A stretch of DNA of 64,000 bases from Schistocerca nitens (lineage: Eukaryota; Arthropoda; Insecta; Orthoptera; Acrididae). Location: contig NC_064619.1 in the NCBI RefSeq assembly GCF_023898315.1, positions 346,466,650-346,530,649 on the forward strand, read 5' to 3'. Under the pieces are notes generated by a model. It made no database searches. It saw nothing but the letters and a program-made list of their open reading frames with translations, and had not been told where the DNA came from. The number at the start of each line of letters is the position of its first letter. Position 1 is the stretch's first letter. Made by a program: the position numbers and the translations under genes. Positions 10,796-22,399 of this stretch are shown piece after piece.

Positions 10796-12400
10796 TACTT
10801 CGGCAGGGACTCTTTACATTTCATTCGAAAGGTCCAAGAACTACTCCCCCGTGACCAGAACCTTATGGTCAGCTTTGATGTGGTATCCCTCTTCATGTTG
10901 CTGATTCGCTGGCGTTGATCAGGGAGAAATTCAACCCGACAAAGACTAACCTCTTCGAATTTCTCCTCACATCGGCATTCGTTCTCTTCAGTGGCGAAAA
11001 AATGGTTCAAAAGGCTCTGAGTGCTATGGAACTTAACATATGAGGTCATCAGTACCCTAGAACTTAAAGCTACTTAAACCTAACTAACCTAAGGACATCA
11101 CACACATCCACGCCCGAAGCAGGATTCGAACCTGCGACCGTAGCAGTCACGCGGTTCCAGACTGAAGCGCCTGGAACCGCTCGGCCACCGAGCAAATGGA
11201 TGGCGTCAGCATGGGGTGCCCTGTTACTAGTTGTGGCAAACTTGTTTATTGAGGGCATCGAAGAGAGAGCTCTGGAAACAGCTGCACTGACGTCTAATGC
11301 TTTTTCAGGTATGTTGATGACATATTTGTGGTGTGGACACATTGGAGTGAAAGACTTCAGGAGTTTCTCCAACATTTGAATTCTCTGCACCCGACTATCA
11401 AATTCACAATGGAGATGGAAGAGAAAGGCAAACGTCCCTTTTTGGACGTCTTAGTCAAGGACAGAACGAACGGAATTACAAGACAAAGTGTGTAGAGGAA
11501 AGCCACACATGGTAATATGTACCTCCACGCTGTCAGCTGCGATCATCCTTCACAGCGCTTGAGTGTGCTACGTACACTGGTAGACGGGTCCGCGTAATAT
11601 CCGACGAAGAAATCCTACCAAGCGAGTTTAACCACCTTAAGCACGTTTTCGGGAACAATGGGTACGACGAGAGAGAAATTCGACGTGCTTTCAGACAGAA
11701 AGTACAAATCCAACAGACAGAAAACGACGAGGAGGTGAAGACAGTGGTGTATTTGCTGCACGCCGGCAAAATACCATACAACATCGACAGAATCCTGATT
11801 CGGTGTAACATTAAATGCGTTTTTCGTTCACCTCCGTCAACGGCGTGACCTGTTACATACGGTGAAAGATAACTTCAGGCTACATAATTCAGGTGTTTAC
11901 GGCATTCCCCGTAAATGCGGTAAGGCGTATAGCGCGGAGACTATACGCAGAATCGAAGAAAGATGCAAGCGATAGAGAACAGACACTGAACTCAAGCAAC
12001 CAACAAAATATGCGGCTGCAGAACACTACGTGGCTACAGGGGACTTCATGGGGTATGAAGAAACGGAAGTGCTAAAACAGACTTCGTCATTTTGGACTAT
12101 GTTCTGAAGGAGCCAACTGAAATACGAGTGGCTGACGGGCTGAACAATAGAGACAGTAGGTTCACCCTCGGCAGACTTGTGACCCAGCACTTAGCGGGCT
12201 AAAATCATAGCGTCTGCCGAGAGCAGCTTTCACGCCCAACACAGGCCACAGGAGTACTGAGAATTCAGAGTTGGCGCCCAGCTTCCGGTGGCGTCACCCC
12301 CCTCCCCTTCCCTCCCCCACCCTCCCTCCTCAACTTCAACCGTCGCAGTGGAGGAAGTGATTGGGGGGTGATAAGAGTGCAAAGAAGTTGGGGTGTAGCA
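10796..12400 (+). mobile_element. Penelope-like element, copy 2
   Basis: Same family as copy 1, opposite strand, 5' ends touching. RT block LMVSFDVVSLF lies near 10865-10895, and the catalytic RYVDDIFVVW is intact near 11308-11337. Then comes KFTMEMEEKGKRPFLDVLVK near 11400-11460. The endonuclease start NSGVYGIPRKCGKAYSAETI is near 11888-11945, where the expected YIG reads YSA. IRRIEERCK and ATGDFMGYEETEVL follow. The 3' part shares GCCCAGCTTCCGG and GATAAGAGTGCA with copy 1. A SINE at 10997-11190 interrupts the RT between SFDVVSLF and YVDD. It is dead. Confidence 0.87.
10997..11190 (-). mobile_element. SINE-1 inside Penelope-like copy 2
   Basis: Full family pattern on the minus strand: AAAAATGGTTC end at 10997, CTAACTAACCTAAGGACATC body, B box GGATTCGAACC near 11130, head at 11190. 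Reverse-transcriptase homology resumes on the far side, so the SINE arrived after the Penelope element. Confidence 0.93.
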
Positions 12401-13639
12401 ACGATTCTCATACTACAGGTATTACCTGAAGATGATGGCCAGGTACGCTGCTAAATATCACTTTATGAAAACGACTACACAATGTTCGACATATACAGAG
12501 TGTGCTTACCCAGCAGTTTAATAAAGAAAGTATATACCTCCATGAGTAGTCCAATACTACATCTTTTTCTTCATTGAATGTATAAAAATTGGTCCACATT
12601 ACCCAACATTTCAAAAATTAAGCACCAACTCGACAACTCAGATCAAGAGAAGCGTTTGGGTCGAGCGTAAACCGACCATGCAGGCCACAATGCGGCAGCC
12701 GGTATGATGACATTTCCGGAGTCGATATTGGGATGTTTGCGGGGCCAACCAGTAGAGGTTTTAGAAAAGCGGTGTACTGAAAACCGTGTTTGGTAGCTTA
12801 TGTAAAGGTAATGCGAGAAGAAGAACAAGCGGAAATATGAGTCTGTCAGCATGTGGTAACGCAGGTACAGGGGCAGTTTCGTCGTATTGTATGCTGCCGT
12901 CCTTTCCCAACAGAATAAGCAGAATAAGAGAAGAGAAGATATCGAGGGATACTGAAAGGAGACTAGTAGCAATAGAGCAGAGCTCTTCCGCCCCTACCCC
13001 CCCCCCCCCCCTGTCCCTCATACACATATATGTACACGCACGCTGCCTTCCCAACCCACCGTGTATGAGGTAAAGGCTGTAGAGACACAGAAGGAATGAC
13101 AAAGCACGGCCCGCTCACTACTCATCACCCTTGACGTCATAATCAGCTAGGAAAAACAGCAAGACACAATACGTGAGCTCGCTTTTGAAAAGCAAACAGA
13201 GACCGAACAACAAGCCAAGTAATGCGACAAACAGCACAGAGGAAAGAGTCGACGTCAACAGACAGCGAAAACACTGATAACGAGACAATGACCGGGAGGC
13301 ACGGTCGCATAATCACCAGATGAATCCAGGTACAATAGGCGTGAAACAAAGCATATGGCTATAGGTAGAGAAATGCTATACGAAATGCGCCTGGTTGCCA
13401 AAAATGGAACACGGGAAGCGTTCAAGGGTTACGGTAGTAAACTCTTATCGAAAGAACGCTGTCAGCAAAATCGAAGTTGGTTTCCGTTCACTCAATGATG
13501 ATGCAGGTATTGGGAGTCACGTAGCAAAGAAAAAAACAGAAATACTGCACGACATTTTCAAATGTACCTATACGGAGCAAATTTCAGGAGTACTCCAGCA
13601 GTTTAATTCTCGCAAAGATGAGTGACATCGATATAAGTG
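12401..13639. other. Unassigned sequence
   Basis: No gene recognised. A C-rich stretch at 12995-13015 and scattered short frames on both strands show no domain signature. Confidence 0.4.
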
Positions 13640-13970
13640 TCAGTGGTGTTGAGGAAGAACCGAATTTCCTAAATTAAATAAAGCTCCATGGCCCAGTAGA
13701 GTCCCTATTAGATTCTATTCAAGATTTGTGACTTAACACCTTTTTCAGTCATAATACCGCGTAGATCTCCAGAACGAAAAATTGTGCCTCGCAGTTGAAA
13801 GAAAAGACAGGCCACAACCGTAGGAACGAAAGCAGAACTGATTTACGAAACTACCATCCAATGACAATGACACTCATACAGAGTCTTGGATCACATTCCG
13901 AGTTCAAAAATATTGAGGCATCTGCAGCCGAATGACCTACAGCCTCTAGGCCAGCATCGATCCTGACAAC
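13640..13970 (+). mobile_element. Decayed non-LTR retrotransposon (Jockey/CR1 group) RT fragment
   Basis: The order and phrasing match the N-terminal RT region of Jockey/CR1 LINEs. It reads KAPWP..VPIRFYSRF near 13680-13725. Next is a degraded block equivalent to the ..TPVYKKG..NYRP motif near 13790-13865. The ..ILEHI.S..I.RYL..NDL motif follows near 13880-13945. Too decayed for exact ends or clade. Confidence 0.55.
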
Positions 13971-14432
13971 ACTGAGCAGCTCCGCAGATTTTTGTCGTTA
14001 TAGCGAAACAGCCAAACAGAAGGAAGACGAAACTGACAACCGTGTATGTACGTATGTACGTACGTTATTGTGCCTATGACGTAAAAACGGACATGCAACG
14101 GGCTGACGATGATGAGTAAGAATATGCAACGGTAAAATTACACAATTTTCAGCTTAAGCAAAACAGAAATGAATTAGCGAAAGACGTAAAGGACAAAAAT
14201 GTGTAAAAAGAACGTCCGACATAGACAGGAATGTGTTACAGTATCCCTACAAAAGTGCTAAGGTACTTGAAAAGGTAAGAAGGAAAAAATCACCAATAGG
14301 AAATAGTGATCTGGAAGGTCTCTGTGGAATGAGCACATCTTGCTATGGGAGGATGAAGAAACGCTATATGTCTGAGCATGGAAGCTTGTTCAGAACGTAG
14401 GGCGTGGGGCAAATACATATCCGAATTCGAGC
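13971..14432. other. Unassigned AT-rich sequence
   Basis: No family recognised. A short GTAC-rich tract, TATGTACGTATGTACGTACG, lies near 14045-14065. Confidence 0.4.
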
Positions 14433-14587
14433 ATATACAGGGTGTGGCAGAGAAACGAATTGTTTTATTTAGTCTCTAAAAGTGGAAAGGTAATATTGCC
14501 AACACTGGATGTTTGCGATATGTCTCAGGTAGGTACGCCATCTGCTGAGTCGGAGAGCTGTAGAAGGCATGAGCGTGTGTGTGTGAG

Positions 14588-14785
14588 GCGCGCGGGATTA
14601 GCCGAGCGGTCTAAAAGCGTTGCAGTCATGGACTGTGCGGCTGGTCCCGGCGGAGGTTCGAGTCCTGCCTCGGGCATGGGTGTTTGTGTTTGTCCTTAGG
14701 ATAATTTAGGCTAAGTAATGTGTAAGCTTAGGGACTGATGACCTTAGCAGTTAAGTCCCGTAAGGTTTCACACACATTTGAACAT
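14588..14785 (+). mobile_element. SINE-2 copy
   Basis: tRNA-like head GATTAGCCGAGCGGTCT with B box GGTTCGAGTCC. The body is TTGTCCTTAGGATAATTTAGG with TAAGCTTAGGGACTGATGACC, and the end is TTCACACACATTTGAAC. It is related to SINE-1 but distinct in body and tail. It was inserted next to the 5' part of the Tc1/mariner relic. Confidence 0.92.
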
Positions 14786-14790
14786 ATTGT

Positions 14791-14876
14791 GTGTGTGTGA
14801 ATTCCTGAGGGACCAAGCTGCTGAGGTCATCAGTCCCTAGACTTACACACTACTTAAACTAACTTACGTTAACGAC

Positions 14877-14918
<42 letters not shown>

Positions 14919-15002
14919 CCCGAGGGAGAATTCGAACCTCCGCCGGGAGTGGCTGCCCGCTCCGTGACGTGCGCCGCAAACCGAGTGGCCACTCTGCGCG
15001 GT
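14791..15002 (-). mobile_element. SINE-2 variant with (CA)n expansion
   Basis: Minus-strand copy starting GTGTGTGTGAATTCC and ending in the tRNA-like head GGCCACTCTGCGCGG. The run at about 14878-14916 is a (CA)n microsatellite grown from the ACACACACC motif in the SINE body. It sits back to back with the plus-strand copy at 14588, head outward, making a small inverted SINE pair. Confidence 0.88.
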
Positions 15003-15367
15003 TGCAGGAACGTGCTGTGGCTCTGAAGGTCTTTCACAAAACCGGCGAATGTGTTGCCGCTGCTAGACGGGAATACCGTCGTCATTTCAATCTTAGAAGG
15101 AATTTTCCAGGACTATCGGCACATGTAGTCAGTTAAGAATGAAAAACTTTGAAGCAGAAGGAAGTGCTGAAATCGCCAGAAGGCACGGAAGTTTCGCTCA
15201 CATGAACAAATAGAGGAGTTGCAAAACTGCAACCAACAGCCAAAGTGTTCTATAAGACGAATTCCAGAAGCAGTCGCAATGCCCAGTTGTAGTGTGCACA
15301 GAATTTTACAGAATGATTTAAAGTTGCAATCGTACAAGATACAGATTGTACAGCAGTTAAATGAAAG

Positions 15368-15843
15368 TGTGGTGTCACCGCCAGACACCACACTTGCTAG
15401 GTGGTAGCTTTAAATCGGCCGCGGTCCATTAGTACATGTCGGACCCGCGTGTCGCCACTGTCAGTGATCGCAGACCGAGCGCCACCACACGGCAGGTCTC
15501 GAGAGACGGACTAGCACTCGCCCCAGTTGTACGGACGACGTAGCTAGCGATGCACACTGTCGAAGCCTCGCTCATTTGCAGAGCAGATAGAATAGCCTTC
15601 AGCTAAGTCCATGGCTACGACCTAGCAAGGCGCAATTAGCATGTATCTACAGAGTCTCACTTGTATTGTCAAGAGCGATGTACAACAAGGATGGATTAAA
15701 GTTAAGTATTCCAGAAGCTACGTACTTTTCTTTATAGCATTCATTACGTATCCTGTTTCAGACCTCTCTAGCCTGCGTGAGTTTAAGCGCGTGCCTTTCG
15801 GTTACCCGTCACTGTGGACTGGCTGTCTTGTCAGTTCACAACA
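15368..15843 (+). mobile_element. Solo LTR, copy 1
   Basis: Begins TGTGGTGTCACCGCC and ends TCACAACA (TG...CA ends). It is flanked by a perfect 5-bp duplication GAAAG at 15363-15367 and 15844-15848. Length 476 bp. Near the start, GGTGTC and GACACC form an inverted repeat. GATTAAAGTTAAGTATTCCAG at 15697 is shared by all three copies. No coding region accompanies it, so LTR-LTR recombination probably deleted the body. Orientation is arbitrary. Confidence 0.95.
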
Positions 15844-16460
15844 GAAAGTGATTATGAAAAAGAAGTTACTGCCATTTGAACTGTTGACTAAAATGAAGCA
15901 CAATGAAGGCTTCTCAAATTTGCTGTGGATGACTGCCGAGGCAGATTTTCGTCTTAGTGGTTGTGTCAACAGGCAAAACTGTCGTTTCTGGTGAGAGGAT
16001 AATTCTCATGAACTCCATCAACTCCGCTTATACGACCAGAATGTCACAGCGTGGTGCACTCTCTCTTGTGTACAATCAGCCCTTTCTTTTTCTACGAATA
16101 ACATGGAAGAGTGACCACAGTCACATCTCAGGGGTATGCTGCCATGATTGACACATACCTCGCACCCGAAATTGAACAGATCTCTGTGCCCAAACTTCAA
16201 AGGCAGCAGTGCGCAGAGTGTCTAGTCACCGCATCATTTCAAGGAATGTGTACTTTTTCTGGCCTCACAGATCTCCCGATTTATCCGTATGTGACTACTT
16301 CCTTTGGGGGTTCCTGAAACACATGGTGTATGCTAGGCTTCCGCACACAGTTGCGGAACTGAAAGACACCATTCGTGCAGAGATCAGAAACATTCCTATA
16401 CAGATGCTTGAACAGCCATGACCGTACATCGCAGATTGAGTGTCGACTTCACAATGTTGG

Positions 16461-16690
16461 CGTCCGCCCCCGGTAGCTGGCTGGTCAGCGCGAAATGTCA
16501 ATCCTAAGGGCCCGGGTTCGATTCCCGGCTGGGTCGGAGATATTCTCCGCTCAGGGACTGGGTGTTGTGTTTTCCTAATCATCATCATTTCATCCTCATC
16601 GACACGCAAGATGCCGAAGTGCCGTCAAATCGAAAGACTTGCACCCGGCGAACGGTCTACCCGACGGGAGGCCCTAGTCACACGACAATA
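16461..16690 (+). mobile_element. SINE-3 copy (tRNA-derived)
   Basis: tRNA-like head CCGGTAGCTGGCTGGTCAGCG with B box GGTTCGATTCC, then GTGTTGTGTTTTCC, ATCATCATTTCATCCTC and GACGGGAGGCCCTAGTCACACGAC. A minus-strand relative lies at 53466-53692. It directly follows the broken transposon. Confidence 0.9.
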
Positions 16691-18469
16691 TTGGCCACCT
16701 ACAAGAAACAATTTTCAAAACAATGTGTGAAATGTCAGTATGCAAGGATTTCATTGTTGCGATATAAAATGTTTCACAATGTAATCCTCAGCCTGTTTCG
16801 CTCTATCAAATTCAGTCCGAATTCTGTGTCTTAACATCTCAGTATTCTCATATTGAATTCATTCATCAAGAAAAGGTGGGGACATGTAACGCTCCAATAG
16901 TTTCCTATACCCTATGGATGCAGCGCACAGTAGTGAAAAAAATTCAGTGCTTACGTTGTTAATATAACTACTGCGTGCGCCGATCATAGAGTAGAGGTTT
17001 GTCAGCAAAGTGGGCACGTGAACGGCGGAATACGCGAAGAGTGAATTAACAGCATGTGTCTTTCTCGTAAGCCTAGCACTCATGGGTTGCAGAGTACAGG
17101 GGAGAAAAGTCTGATAACAGTTTATGCGATTTCACAATGTAACGTGTTGACGCAAACTTCGGAAACGGAGCTGTTCTGGATCGTTGTGGCCGCCGAGCAA
17201 CCTCTCCACAAGATTTGGACGTTCGAGACGCCTGTATCACAAGACAGTAAACTGACGCTCTCTGATTAAAATTGTAAATAACAGTGACTTATTTGAAAAC
17301 AGTAATTTTCCTGTATTGTAGTGCTTTGCTTCAGTGTAGATTGTGTATGGAGATACGTTATTGACCTACATCATTACTACCTGGTGTAGGCTCCTTAGAT
17401 TCCTATTTGCACAACCAAGTGCCGTGTATATATAATAGAAATTAACAGAATTGCATCAAGTTTTGTTCCTTTCAAAAATTAATGAATAAATCTAAATTAA
17501 CTAAAAACCAGTTTGATAGTTACAGGCCTTCAATATAGTATTCTTTTACTTGAAAGAAATTATTAAATTCGATTCTAATGCTAGCAGTGAATAAATTTAA
17601 TACTTACTTTTACAATGTTGTGTGTTGATCATTTGGTGTACAGTATTTCAGCGCAGGTTCAACAGTTGATACTACATAGTGATTTTCATTGCTTTTTAAG
17701 ATTCTGCTTGATTCATAAGAAAATAAATTTTGCCAAGGAAAGTGTTACTGTACTGTGACGTCTACATTTTATCGGGTTCAAGGTCATTTCAGTATTACCG
17801 TAACCACGGTACATTTTAGCATATTAAGAAAATTTTGGCAAAATTATTGAACAGAGAGATCCACTCCATGCTAAATTCAGTTATCTCAGGGAATATTCGC
17901 GTCAGAAGGCCTGACAGAAAATTATGTACTCGAGTTGTACACTCAAACGTAGCTTACGTATGCCACTGCTGTAAGCAGTTGATTGTGCAGTGAAGTTTGT
18001 ACATCGGCATTTGCGCCCGAATTAGTTTAAAATAATTCAACTGATTTATTAAGCCTATGTACATACTTATTTCCGTACAAGATAACTACCAACTTCAACC
18101 CTTTTATTCATTATGAATTCCATCGGAGTCGACTGAATTGCCATTGCCTTTTTAGGCAGTCAGTTGTATATGATTCCCCATTTCAATTTGGCGTTATTCG
18201 GAACCGACAGCCTTGCTTCCGAAATCCATACGTAGGTGACCACGCGGTCAACTGATTTAACCGATCAGAGTGTGGAGACGTTACACTAAAACTACAATAT
18301 CAATGTGTCGCAGTTGGAATCAGTCAGAGTATTGAATTATAAGTGTTTTCACTGTATGACGGGCTGCTGACCTAGTTACGTAGAGCTGAGGATGATCCAA
18401 AGAGATCGGAGTTAATCGTATGTTAAAAAATGAGCAACTGGGACTGAAAAGTAAACTCGTTTGAGTGGT
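16691..18469. other. Unassigned AT-rich sequence
   Basis: 1.8 kb without a recognised gene or repeat. The frame 17054-17269 has no family signature. GCTGAGGATGATCCAAAGAGATCGG near 18388 resembles wording common in LINE 3' ends of arthropods, but this is weak. Confidence 0.4.
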
Positions 18470-19395
18470 CTGTTGACCACCGTGCTTGTGTTTTGCTGCG
18501 CTATTGTCCTCAGTCAGTTCTTCTGTTCCTGGTGGAGTTTAGAAACCGTTTTCTTGTTAGTACCATCAGCCGTTCTGTTATCCGAGTATTCCTTCATTAT
18601 CATCTGGCCTCTGTCTGACATTCCTTGAACCATACACCGATCTCATTGTGGTTAACATATAAGGAATTAAGAAGGGCCTGGTTTCAATGTCTAAATGATA
18701 TCATCCTTATTAGTTATTAAGTTTTGACCAATAAGGAGTTCCGCAAAATCTCTCTCTGTTTTCTTGATACATAGGAATCCAATGATCTTATCTTTCTTGG
18801 CTACTTTGGAGATGTTACAGAACAGAGTATGGGGGTCCATTCTCTACAGGTAACCACAGCAAAACTGTCGTATTCTTCTCGTGGCGTCGGTAAGGTTTCT
18901 CTGGTGTTGGTAGATTTCACGAATGGGTTTGTAACAGATTCTCCCATCTGGTAGGATCCTTGGTTCCACTATCTTTCGCAGCAGTTTCCTTTCTTCTAAT
19001 TCGAGGATTCTTTTAGGGGTGTTCTTGGTCAGGGATAGATACTCCGCTTCGTAGAGGGCTGACGGTCTGACCAGTGTGTTGTAGTGTCTTAACTTGATAT
19101 TCATCGATAGATGTTTTGAGGTGTCGGTTTCACTGAGATCACCTCAGATCAATTCTCCAACATACTTTATGTGTTTTGCTCTCTTGAAGTGCCTGGTGGC
19201 ACTGATTCTCATCGTTCTAGTGGCGTCTTTAATACTGGTAATGCGTTTAGCCTCGCCAATGTGGATCAATAGACCTGTTTTCTTTCCTGCTGAATACAGT
19301 GCCTTGAGTTGCATGGAAGCAGCCTGCATGTAGGTTGCTAGAAAAATGAGGTCATCAGCGAAGGGAAGGCAAAAAATCCTGAGCTTGTCTGCTTT
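18470..19395 (-). mobile_element. LINE reverse transcriptase 3' fragment
   Basis: Minus-strand translation gives the catalytic LPFADDLIFLATYMQAA near 19318-19365, then TSIKDAT...KYVGELI ending near 19144. After a frame change comes the C-terminal region KLRHYNTLVRPSALYEAEYL, then ILELEERKLLRKIV, at 18960-19100. The thumb-like end DPHTLF..ISKVAK and IMKEYSD follow near 18590-18840. FADD is intact, but upstream RT motifs are missing, as in a 5'-truncated copy. Clade not assigned with confidence. Confidence 0.75.
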
Positions 19396-19423
19396 GATTT
19401 GTATCCTTGATCCAGTGTTTGCT

Positions 19424-19905
19424 AATAGAGATCTGGTACTGGGACAATGTTGTTACTCTACAAAGGAGATTGCTTACAAAACACTCATGCGAATCATCCC
19501 AGAATATTGGTGAAGTGTGTGGGATCCACGGCAAATAAGAGCGACGGGGCGTATTGAGCATATACAAAGGAGGACACCACGTTAGACCCATGGACAAACT
19601 ATATGCAGGTGTTAAGAAACCTGAACTGTCAGACGCTTGAAGACAGACACCAGCTTTCCTCAAACCCCAAGTTTGAAGAATCGGCATTAAGTGAGGAATG
19701 TACGATTACACTATAAATCCCGTGGGGACCATTAAAACAAGATGAGACAAATTACACCGCGAATACATGCATTTAAGTAATTATTATTTCCACGACCCAT
19801 ATGCGAAATAAAAGAGAAGAGAAGAATAAATGGTGCAGTGGCAAATACTTCCTACTGTAAACTTCACAGTGGTTTTCAGAGTCTAGATGTAGCTGAATAT
19901 AGGAC
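19424..19905 (+). mobile_element. Jockey/CR1-group LINE 3' end
   Basis: Carries GTACTGGGACAATGTTGTTAC, then ACTCTACAAAGGAGATTGC, and further on TGAACTGTCAGACGCTTGAAGA. It ends with ACTTCACAGTGGTTTTCAGAG and TAGATGTAGCTG. Similar wording ends the short fragment at 33609-33670, which supports one family. Only the C-terminus and 3' UTR remain; it abuts the opposite-strand LINE. Confidence 0.65.
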
Positions 19906-20565
19906 GGACAGCACATGGAACCTGACACGGAGTACAAGGCTCATTAAACAGACAACGCCAGACGTCGCTCACACACAGCCAAAAACTCTGTCAAAGAGGG
20001 ACATAGATAAAATTCACTATACACTCACGAAACAATTCCAGTTACTTCAGAGCGTATACTACACTAACAAAAGAAAATTAACTTACCCAGTCAGATCTCA
20101 CACCCGTCGAAAATATAGATCGATCAAAAGTGCCTCCGGTTGCAATTCAGTACACGGCATACTATATAAAACAAAAACTGCATCTGCTGAATCCGATATT
20201 ATTAGAAGAGTAAAACAACACGGGTAAGTTTATTCAAATAGGCAGCAAAGCTACACCTACAGCTACTGCTATCTTTACTGCTCTTCTGACATTGTTGTCG
20301 AGATTATTTCGCGAGCTGTACGTGGCAGTAAGTAACAAGTTACGCGACTCGTCTTGAAACGTTCGCTCTCGAAATTTCAGCAGCAAATCTCTCCGTGATG
20401 TACAACGTCTCTCATTCAACGCCTGCCATTGAATTTTGCTGTGCATTTCATTTAAAATCTCACGCTTACTAAACTATCCCGTATAATGTAAAGCCAAGAG
20501 GAATCTTCACTCTAAGAAGTCCCAGGCGGTTGAATATCGCTCAAGAATCGTTCCAACGAGTCTTT
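19906..20565. other. Unassigned sequence
   Basis: The 129-codon frame at 19838-20227 (+) begins inside the LINE 3' end and has no recognisable domain. I read it as chance. Confidence 0.4.
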
Positions 20566-20765
20566 CAAATGTGTGTGAATTCCTAAGGGACTAACCTGCC
20601 GGGTCATCGGTCCCTAGACTTACACACTACTTCAACTAACTTACGCTAACTTATACTAAGAACAACACACACACCCATGCCCGAGGAAGGACTCGAACCT
20701 CCGGCGGGAGGGGCCGCGCGCAATCCGTGATCTGGCGCCTCAAACCGCGAGGCCACTCCGCATTG
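20566..20765 (-). mobile_element. SINE-2 variant copy
   Basis: Minus-strand copy: TGTGTGTGAATTCCTAAGGG, then CCTAGACTTACACACTACTT, B box GGACTCGAACCTCC near 20690 and head CGAGGCCACTCCGC. Same subfamily as 14791-15002. Confidence 0.9.
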
Positions 20766-21664
20766 CATTTTGTAAGTCACTTCTTTGGTGGATGTATTAC
20801 GTTTTCTTAAGATTTTTCGAAATAGTATCAGCCTGACATTTTCCTTTCCTACAAATGCCAGAGTCGTTCAGTTAATAATGCCAAACACTTTTTTTCTCAG
20901 ACATTTTTAATCTTAAGGGTCAGAATTTTTGGTGACAATATCAGTCTACATTTCATTTACATGTACTTCATTTCTGCATTAGTATTTATATACAGTCTCC
21001 CTCACGTTATATTGCCTGATGCCAGTGTTGTGTGTGAGCATGTAGTCCCTGTTCATAAATGCTCTTTTCCTGTGTTCACTGCACGAGTTACACGAAACTC
21101 TCTCTATTGGCCTCAAACTGCTCCAACAGTTCGGATGAAATGGCTGTTCGTTGAAACTTGTGTCCTGTTGTGAGCATTCGTGGAGTTCACCTTGAGCACA
21201 CCTTTGAATATCCGAGAGTCTCACCAATTCAACACGCACTGCAAAGCTTAACGTTTGCTGAAGAGCTAATTATCGAATCGTGATACGCCGGACTCCGCAA
21301 ATAATGGCATCCGTTCGATTCACCATGTCGGGAACAGTGGTTCTGACAAGAACTCCCGAACGTGGCCGATCATGGAACTTAGTTTCTGCACTTCCTGACG
21401 CTTGAACTGTTTTTACCCCTCCGAAGAGTACTCGTATCAGCTGCGTTCATTACCATACACTGCACACAAACGTTTATGGATTTTAACCATAGTTTCTTTT
21501 TCAGTAAGCAAGAATGCACTTGCAGCACGTTGCTTATAACAAATGTGCCGTGAAGACACTATTCTGATGGTTCAATATGGTTCTACCATTTGTCTCACTG
21601 TTCGGAAATTCGCTTAAATGGAGAAGGAACATCATATTTGAACCACCTAAAAGAGCGGTTTCCT
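20766..21664. other. Unassigned sequence
   Basis: No element identified with confidence. Frames at 20961-21239 overlap on opposite strands without domain signatures. Confidence 0.4.
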
Positions 21665-22180
21665 ATATACGAGGGCGTGTTGAAAAAAATGCGTCCGAAT
21701 TTTTTATGTGACAACTCGTTAAACTTCTAAAATAAAACAGATGTTATTGACATTGTAAATCTTTATTCTTAATGTCTACATATTTGCAGCCCTCTGCCAC
21801 TAGAAAGTTCCGAATTGTAGTGTGTAACATCGAGGCGCGTAGCTATGTCGGTGCGTGAGAAACAGCGCACTGTAATCGAGTTTCGAATTCGAAGAGTTCG
21901 TCCACACACGGAGCATCCTCTCCTTCAGTACGATAATGCTAGACCGCACACGAGTGCTGCGACATCTGCAACATACCGACGCCTTGGGGCACTGTCTCTG
22001 ATTATTCTCAACACTGTCCCCTCTTCGCCCCATCCGATTTTCAACTGTTTCCAAAACTTATAGAACACCTTCGAGGACTTCACTTTGATAGTGCTGAAGC
22101 AGTGCAAGGCGAACGATTGTACAGAGGAAAGTTTGGCGACAGGCGTCATCGCGATGGGAAGAAATTTATCTCGCAGGATA
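21665..22180 (+). pseudogene. Internally deleted mariner-type transposase
   Basis: The N-terminus MSVREKQRTVIEFRIRR starts at 21845. It runs directly into LLQYDNARPHTSAATSATYR near 21921-21980, which holds the second catalytic Asp. After a frame change, APSDFQLFPKLIEHLRGLHF with the third Asp lies near 22025-22085, then DSAEAVQ. The first half of the catalytic domain, with the first Asp, is missing. This is an in-frame deletion of well over 100 codons compared with usual mariner proteins. The upstream block with TGTTGAAAAAAATGCG is probably the 5' non-coding end. Confidence 0.8.
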
Positions 22181-22399
22181 GAAGCTTATTAGAAAATGTG
22201 ACATTCAAGGCACTAACAGCTAGCAAAAGTTCATTGAGAGGAATTGTTTGAAGGGTAAGATACGAGGAGACCGTTTCGGATCGTGTAGGAGAATACTCAC
22301 CAATAAGAAGCAGTGAACTTGCTCGTGGAATGTATACTTCGCAAGATACAGAGTCAATCGTAGTGGTGGAGGCAGCAGTTCCACCCCTGTTATAACATA

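Larger units (their letters stand above)
14433..16440 (+). mobile_element. IS630/Tc1-mariner-type element, broken by three insertions
   Basis: Transposase relic in pieces. The N-terminus reads RAVALKVFHKTGECVAAARREY near 15008-15075. The middle ends in a hybrid of NDLKLQSYKIQIVQQLNES at about 15310-15367. After the solo LTR it resumes with ESDYEKE at 15844. LLWMTAEADFRLSGCVN near 15920-15970 has Ala where the family has the first catalytic Asp. The C-terminus reads SPDLSVCDYFLWGFLKHMVY, then AELKDTIRAEIRNIP, at about 16270-16400. The second Asp motif is unreadable. The left end may lie at the ACAGGGTGTGGCAGAG block near 14437. Two SINEs (14588, 14791) and one LTR (15368) interrupt it. Confidence 0.78.

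Noticed and set aside
18388-18412. LINE 3' hallmark GCTGAGGATGATCC
   Set aside because: One short motif without adjoining homology.
19838-20227. 129-codon frame as a gene
   Set aside because: Begins inside a LINE 3' end, has no recognisable domain and lacks support from neighbours.
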